A stretch of DNA of 11,145 nucleotides from NCBI GenBank assembly GCA_003164255.1, contig PLST01000336.1, forward strand, positions 7,038-18,182. The letters are read 5' to 3'. The notes under the pieces are model-generated. The model searched no databases. It was not told the origin of the DNA and worked only from the letters and a program-made list of their open reading frames with translations. The DNA comes from Acidobacteriaceae bacterium (GTDB lineage Bacteria; Acidobacteriota; Terriglobia; Terriglobales; Acidobacteriaceae). Shown here piece after piece: positions 6,931 through 11,145 of this stretch; position 1 is the stretch's first letter, and each line of letters opens with the position of its first letter. Both the position numbers and the translations under genes were made by a program.

Positions 6931-6969
6931 AGATTTCGCTCGACCGCACATGCGGCCGCTCAGCAACTG

Positions 6970-7848
6970 CTAATTCTGCGACGGGCGTTCTGCATGGCCA
7001 ATCACCAGGATCTCGACTGGAGCCTTGCGCGGTTCCAGCTTGAGCCCAAGCTGTTCCCGAAGGGCCGTAAAGATTGACGTTGTGCTGTCTTCCGGCGCAG
7101 ATGCATTCAGGCCATTGGGGCCCATGGCGACTCCACTCAAGGCGAAATTGTAGCGTCCTTTAAGCCCAGTCTCGTCGATCACCAGGCGATTGCCGACCTC
7201 GTCGAAGTGGGACAGCCAATCGACCATCCTGGTCATTGTGCAGTCGCTCCCAGTGAACTGATCAGGTCCTGTTAACCTCACGAGCGGGAAAGGCTGTTTC
7301 GAACCCGCCGGACTCTGGGCGGCCTCCTTCATCTTGTGGCCGCCGGCTGAAACCACTAACGCGTAAACGGGAAGGGCATCCGTTTTGAAGCTGACCTTCA
7401 ATTGGAATCGATCTGCGAGGAGCGACTGAACCATCAGCCTGTATTGGTCCATCAATTCTTCGGCGCTTGCGCCTCCAAGGGCCGCGGTCTCAGTGTCTCC
7501 CACCGTCGCCTCAACGTTGAAGAAGTCTGAGCTCATCCAGCTCGACGCGCCAACCAGCTGATCGGCCGTCCTGGTGTGATACGCGAATTCGATGAGATCC
7601 CTGAGGGAAAAATGCCGTGCGACAAAGCGGCCCGACGAGATTTGAAAGGCGGGTCTCGACTGGAGGTCAATGTCCGGCTTGATGGTTGCCACTTCAAATG
7701 AAGGCAGCGTACTGCCGCCGGGGTGGAGCAGCTGTCCCTGAGCGGGCTCAAGAGCGCCGAGCGTCATGAATCCGGCGACCAACAGAGCCGCGCCAAGGAA
7801 CGTGTTTCCCCGTCCAGCATGACTACGCATCGATGTGAATGACCTCAT
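6970..7848 (-). CDS. TIGR03435-family secreted protein (acidobacterial)
   Basis: From ATG 7848 the protein has 292 residues. Residues about 15-39 form a Sec-type signal peptide (NTFLGAALLVAGFMTLGALEPAQGQ). FEVATIKP (51-58) is the hallmark opening of TIGR03435. Further family signatures are ISSGRFVARHFSLRDLIEFAY, YRLMVQSLLADRFQLKV, LVIDETGLKGRYNFAL, LREQLGLKLEPRKAPVEILV and the C-terminus VIGHAERPSQN. The family is greatly expanded in Acidobacteriota; its role is unknown, and in some members the domain is fused to an M56-type sensor peptidase. The protein is probably extracytoplasmic. Start choice is open: TTG 7851, ATG 7848, or ATG 7830, which has a TGAGGT-like site about 11 bases ahead; all retain the signal peptide. 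The gene is divergent from padR-ADOP, a neighbourhood that suggests shared control by PadR. Confidence 0.9.
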   Translation of the reverse strand: MRSFTSMRSHAGRGNTFLGAALLVAGFMTLGALEPAQGQLLHPGGSTLPSFEVATIKPDIDLQSRPAFQISSGRFVARHFSLRDLIEFAYHTRTADQLVGASSWMSSDFFNVEATVGDTETAALGGASAEELMDQYRLMVQSLLADRFQLKVSFKTDALPVYALVVSAGGHKMKEAAQSPAGSKQPFPLVRLTGPDQFTGSDCTMTRMVDWLSHFDEVGNRLVIDETGLKGRYNFALSGVAMGPNGLNASAPEDSTTSIFTALREQLGLKLEPRKAPVEILVIGHAERPSQN

Positions 7849-7889
7849 CAAGCAGAAGCGCCGCGGCGCGAACGCTTCAGCTTATCAAA

Positions 7890-7928
7890 GGATGACATAC
7901 CGGGGATGACACACCGGGACACCGGATG
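7890..7928. repeat. 14-bp tandem repeat, two full copies and a partial third
   Basis: GGATGACATACCGG (7890-7903) is followed directly by GGATGACACACCGG (7904-7917), one mismatch apart, and then by GACACCGGATG (7918-7928), a shortened copy running into another GGATG. The repeat lies in the divergent spacer, about 42 bases upstream of the TIGR03435 ATG and upstream of the candidate padR promoter. It may be a slippage-prone sequence or a set of stacked protein-binding sites. Confidence 0.7.
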
Positions 7929-7950
7929 AAAAAAGATGTAAACCGCAAAA

Positions 7951-7997
7951 ATGCTCTTCCCATAGAACACCGAGTGGTGTATGCTCCCTTCCATAGA
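7951..7997 (+). repeat. imperfect direct repeat in the padR leader
   Basis: ATGCTCTTCCCATAGA (7951-7966) recurs as ATGCTCCCTTCCATAGA (7981-7997). The two ATGCTC starts are exactly 30 bases (about three helical turns) apart and lie on either side of the operator-like palindrome. One extra base separates the otherwise similar ends. Confidence 0.5.
7957..7985 (+). promoter_or_regulatory. candidate padR-ADOP promoter with operator palindrome in its spacer
   Basis: TTCCCA (7957-7962) and TATGCT (7980-7985) are each four of six to the sigma-70 consensus and are spaced by exactly 17 bases. Between them, ACACC (7967-7971) and GGTGT (7976-7980) form a perfect inverted repeat around GAGT. A repressor bound there would block RNA polymerase, the usual layout for PadR autorepression. 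Transcription would begin near 7992, giving a leader of about 28 bases. Identified by eye. Confidence 0.45.
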
Positions 7998-8019
7998 TGT
8001 TCGAGTGGAGGGCTTGCCG

Positions 8020-8385
8020 ATGAGCAAGAAACATCAGTCGGACGGAGAGATGCTGAAGGGCACGCTGGACATGATGATTCTGCGTACCCTCGTGACTGGA
8101 GACGCGCACGGTCACACGATTGCGAAGGTGATCGAGCGTATGTCAGAGAATGTTCTGGAAGTGGAACAAGGCTCGCTCTATCCGGCCCTGCATCGACTCG
8201 AGGATCGCGGTTGGGTAACTTCCTACTGGGGAGCGAGTGAGAACAACCGCAAGGCGAAGTTCTATCGCCTTGCTGCCGCGGGCCGAAAGCAGCTGGTGCG
8301 TGAAACAAGCAGATGGCGGCAGATGATCCGCGCGATCGGCCTGGTGATGGGCGAAGAAGCCATGGCAGATGGAGGCACTGAATGA
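8020..8385 (+). CDS. PadR-family transcriptional repressor, acidobacterial subtype
   Basis: The 121-residue protein carries the PadR winged helix: MLKGTLDMMILRTL, a HGHTIAKVIE helix, then VEQGSLYPALHRLEDRGWVT and NNRKAKFYRLAAAGRKQLV. This pattern, including the wing segment SYWGASENNRKAKFYRL, is that of the PadR subgroup typical of Acidobacteriota beside ADOP permeases. GGAGGG (8007-8012), seven bases upstream, decides the start at 8020 in preference to an in-frame ATG at 7981 that overlaps the promoter. The C-terminal helix is short, as in PadR subfamily 2. The stop overlaps the permease start (ATGA), so the two are translationally coupled. It probably represses its own operon and perhaps the divergent gene; the inducer is unknown. 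Confidence 0.9.
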   Translation: MSKKHQSDGEMLKGTLDMMILRTLVTGDAHGHTIAKVIERMSENVLEVEQGSLYPALHRLEDRGWVTSYWGASENNRKAKFYRLAAAGRKQLVRETSRWRQMIRAIGLVMGEEAMADGGTE

Positions 8386-11021
8386 GCTGGCTCAGGTTCT
8401 TTCGGCGCGGCCGGGCGGATGCTGAACTTCAAGAGGAAATCGAGGGCTTTCTGGCTGAGGAAACCTCCGACAACATTGCGCGTGGAATGAGACCGGAAGA
8501 GGCGCTCCGCCACGCACGCATCAAGCTTGGAAATCCGCGAGGCGTTCGCGAGACCCTGTGGCGGCAAAACACGATCTCGATGGTGGACACCATCGGGCGC
8601 GACCTGAGATACGCGACCAGAACACTGACTCGGACGCCGGGTTTTTCACTGATCGCGATCTCCGTGATGGCCTTGTGCATCGGGGCCACGACTTCACTCT
8701 TCACCGTGGTGCGCTCGGTACAGCTAAGGCCTCTTCCATTTCGCGACCCTGGCCGGCTGGTGATGGTCTATGAGCATTTCCGTGACGCCTCCAGCAACCA
8801 GGAGGGGTTCAACTACAACCCCGTAGCGCCGGCCGACTTTTTCGATTGGCGCGCGCAGACTCACGGCTTTGAAGACATGGCCGTGTGGCGCTATTGGCAT
8901 TTCAACCTGACCGGAGAACGGGGAGAGTTGCCGGAAGATGTGAGCGCGCGCGGCGGGAGCTGGAATCTTTTTCCGCTGCTCGGAGTTCATGCAGCCATCG
9001 GGCGCACGTTTAATGAGAGCGAAGATCGTCTTGACGGAACGGCCGTCATGCTCACGTGGAATCTTTTCGAGAGGCGGTTCGGTGGGAATGCTTCGATTGT
9101 CGGCAGCCAAATCCACCTCGATGGGAAACCATACACGGTGGTCGGCGTACTTCCACAATGGTTCACTTATCCCGATGCCAAGGTGCAGGTTTGGGTCCCG
9201 TATCTTTCGGGCCTGCCGGCGGCTGTCGTGCAGCATCACGATTTTCACTTCAGCCGCGTTGTGGCGCGCTTAAGGCCGGATGTGAGCCTGGCCAGCGCCC
9301 TGGCCCAGGTGGAGGCGGTGCAATACCGGCTCCATTCGCAATATCTGAATGCGCCGGTGGCTGAAGATGTGGCGGCACGGACCATCAACGACGACCTGGC
9401 ACGAAATGTGAAGAAGCCTCTGCTGATCCTGATGTGCGCGGTTGCCTGCATGCTGTTGATTGGCTGCCTGAACGTTGCCAATCTGCTGGTAGCCCGCGGA
9501 GCAGCACGGCAAAAGGAGATGGCGATCCGAGGTGCGCTGGGCGCACAGCGGCTGACGCTCATCCGAGCGCAGATGATGGAAAGCTTGTTGATTTGTTTCG
9601 CCGGTGGCGCTGGCGGGGTCTTGTTGTCGCTGTCGGCCACTCGATGGTTAACAAGCACGTGGAAGAATTTGCCCAGCGCCGCGGACATCCACGTCGACGG
9701 CGTTGTGCTGGGATTCGCCTGCGCGGTGGCCTTTTCCGCGGCGCTGCTAGCCGGTCTGCTTCCGGCCATTTCATCGACAGGCAAGGCGGCCTTTGCCTCG
9801 CTCCAGGCATCATCGCGGACCGTCAGCGGGAACCTCTCCCGCTCGGCAATACGCAAGACACTGCTGACTGTGGAGATTGCCGCCACCGTGGTGTTGTTGA
9901 TTGGCGCGGGGCTGTTGCTCAGGAGCTTTGTTCGCCTGCGTAGTGCCGACGTGGGATGCGTGACCGAAAATGTATTGACTATGAATTACAGTCTTACGGC
10001 GCAGAAATACGGCAGTCCAGAAAAGGCGAACGCCTTTAACGAGAGCCTTCTGGAAAAACTCCGCGCGCTGCCCGGCGTGCGTGGCGTTGCCCTGGGTTCA
10101 ACTCTGCCTGGAGAAGGATATGGCGGCGACGATGTTTTCACGATCAAGGAACATCCTGCGCCAAAACCCGGCGCGTGGTTGCCCGACGCTCTCACACGTT
10201 GGGCCGATCCCGGTTATTTCAGCGTGTTGCAGATTCCCTTGCTGAAGGGGCGTTTTTTCACGAGCGACGATCGTTTGGACCAATCAAAGAAGGTGATCAT
10301 AAGCCGGCAGCTTGCCCGGCAATATTTCCCCGGCGAAGATCCGATGGGCAAGACGATTCACGTGCCGGCGTACAAAGACAGCGACTACGAAATTGTTGGC
10401 GTGGTCGGCGACACGCTCTTCCAAGTGGGTGTGCCAGTGATGGCAACCATGTATTTTCCGATGCTTGTTGGAGATATTGACAACGGTAAGTCGCTCGCGA
10501 TTCGCACTGACGCTGATCCGTTGGCAACCTCAATTCCAGTGCAAAAGCAGATTGCCTCGCTCGATCCCGAACTGCCCGTTTCCGATGTGCAGACGATGCA
10601 GCAGGCCATTGGCGATTCGCTGGGCAATGCCCGCTTCAGCGCCAGCCTGGTGCTGACCTTCGCGGTGCTGTCGCTGCTTCTGGCCTCGGTGGGTTTGTAT
10701 GGCGTGCTCTCCTACCTGATGACGCAGCGCACAACGGAACTTGGCGTTCGCATGGCTTTGGGCGCGCAGAGGGATCATGTGCTGCGGCTGATCCTGTTTG
10801 ATGGATTGCGGCCGGCAATCATTGGGTTGGCGCTCGGATCGGCAGCCAGTGCAGGAATCACGCAGCTGATCCGCTCCATGCTGTATGACACCAGACCGCT
10901 TGACCCCGCTGTCTACGCAGTAGTGACTCTTACGCTGCTGATGGTCGCGACTTTGGCCTGCATGATTCCTGCATGGCGAGCCTCACGATTAGATCCAATG
11001 CAGGCACTCAGGGCCGAGTAG
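8382..11021 (+). CDS. ADOP-type FtsX/MacB-like orphan ABC permease
   Basis: This 879-residue protein is an acidobacterial duplicated orphan permease. Residues 1-65 form the soluble N-terminal prefix (LQEEIEGFLAEET, ARGMRPEEALRHARIKLGNP). Predicted membrane helices lie at about 88-111, 345-370, 398-421, 440-462, 492-514, 752-779, 802-830 and 843-864. Large periplasmic MacB_PCD-like domains lie at about 112-344 and 515-750. The two halves repeat the FtsX signature EMAIRGALGAQR (379-390) and ELGVRMALGAQR (786-797), which shows the internal duplication, and the end DPMQALRAE is typical. GGAGG (8371-8375) six bases ahead and the 4-base overlap with padR set the start. No ATPase gene is adjacent, so the partner must be encoded elsewhere or the protein works without one. 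Its substrate is unknown. Confidence 0.93.
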   Translation: MSWLRFFRRGRADAELQEEIEGFLAEETSDNIARGMRPEEALRHARIKLGNPRGVRETLWRQNTISMVDTIGRDLRYATRTLTRTPGFSLIAISVMALCIGATTSLFTVVRSVQLRPLPFRDPGRLVMVYEHFRDASSNQEGFNYNPVAPADFFDWRAQTHGFEDMAVWRYWHFNLTGERGELPEDVSARGGSWNLFPLLGVHAAIGRTFNESEDRLDGTAVMLTWNLFERRFGGNASIVGSQIHLDGKPYTVVGVLPQWFTYPDAKVQVWVPYLSGLPAAVVQHHDFHFSRVVARLRPDVSLASALAQVEAVQYRLHSQYLNAPVAEDVAARTINDDLARNVKKPLLILMCAVACMLLIGCLNVANLLVARGAARQKEMAIRGALGAQRLTLIRAQMMESLLICFAGGAGGVLLSLSATRWLTSTWKNLPSAADIHVDGVVLGFACAVAFSAALLAGLLPAISSTGKAAFASLQASSRTVSGNLSRSAIRKTLLTVEIAATVVLLIGAGLLLRSFVRLRSADVGCVTENVLTMNYSLTAQKYGSPEKANAFNESLLEKLRALPGVRGVALGSTLPGEGYGGDDVFTIKEHPAPKPGAWLPDALTRWADPGYFSVLQIPLLKGRFFTSDDRLDQSKKVIISRQLARQYFPGEDPMGKTIHVPAYKDSDYEIVGVVGDTLFQVGVPVMATMYFPMLVGDIDNGKSLAIRTDADPLATSIPVQKQIASLDPELPVSDVQTMQQAIGDSLGNARFSASLVLTFAVLSLLLASVGLYGVLSYLMTQRTTELGVRMALGAQRDHVLRLILFDGLRPAIIGLALGSAASAGITQLIRSMLYDTRPLDPAVYAVVTLTLLMVATLACMIPAWRASRLDPMQALRAE

Positions 11022-11145
11022 TCTGCTTCAAGGCCTGCACCGGCGGCTAATCGCCGAGGCGCGAATCGAGCGTCGTTGGGGGCACGTTCAGGGATTCCGG
11101 ATGTATCACCGGCAGCCCGACAGTTATTCGTCATTAATTCACCGC
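11022..11145. other. 124 bases after the ADOP gene, no recognisable gene
   Basis: A small CGGCG/CGCCG inverted repeat (11041-11045 and 11052-11056) lies 19 bases after the stop codon but has no T-tract. I see no start of a further gene before the edge. Confidence 0.5.

Noticed and set aside
11041..11056. CGGCG/CGCCG hairpin after the ADOP gene as a terminator
   Set aside because: The stem is five pairs and no T-tract follows; such repeats are common by chance in this composition.

Overview
The window most likely comes from an Acidobacteriota chromosome (Terriglobia/Solibacter type). Three gene families point there. One is a TIGR03435-type secreted protein with the motif FEVATIKP and the C-terminus VIGHAERPSQN. 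The second is a PadR regulator of the acidobacterial subtype. The third is an 879-residue acidobacterial duplicated orphan permease (ADOP) ending in DPMQALRAE. Most coding regions are G+C-rich, while several intergenic stretches are visibly A+T-richer. No rRNA, tRNA, CRISPR array, insertion sequence or phage gene is recognisable.

Left part (1-1644): the edge cuts an XRE-type regulator gene on the minus strand. It is divergent from a plus-strand gene for a secreted outer-membrane beta-barrel protein of the DUF481 type. The 186-base space between the two start codons carries three AATCCG motifs, one inside a perfect 12-bp palindrome. A strong hairpin terminator follows the DUF481 gene.

Centre-left (1645-5401): a long leader with a perfect 13-bp palindrome precedes a large regulator (winged helix, TolB-like domain, TPR-type repeats, no membrane segment). 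Next on the same strand is an enolase-superfamily sugar-acid dehydratase of the D-mannonate dehydratase/RspA type with a Tat signal. Its signal region contains an in-frame 51-bp duplication, and all expected catalytic residues are visible. The two genes may be functionally linked, but they are 136 bases apart and the dehydratase has its own strong ribosome binding site.

Centre (5402-6969): a sparser, partly A+T-richer stretch with two small plus-strand genes. One encodes a membrane-anchored hypothetical protein, the other a short excisionase-type helix-turn-helix protein. A weak terminator-like hairpin lies between the latter and the convergent TIGR03435 gene.

Right part (6970-11021): the TIGR03435 gene (minus) is divergent from a translationally coupled padR-ADOP pair (plus). 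Their shared spacer holds a 14-bp tandem repeat, a candidate promoter for padR and a palindrome inside that promoter's spacer, which suggests autorepression by PadR. No ABC ATPase gene is present, as expected for an orphan permease. The last 124 bases hold no recognisable gene.

I see no clear, wholly new multi-gene system. The best leads are the Tat-targeted ManD-like enzyme behind its TPR regulator, and the TIGR03435/PadR/ADOP divergent locus.
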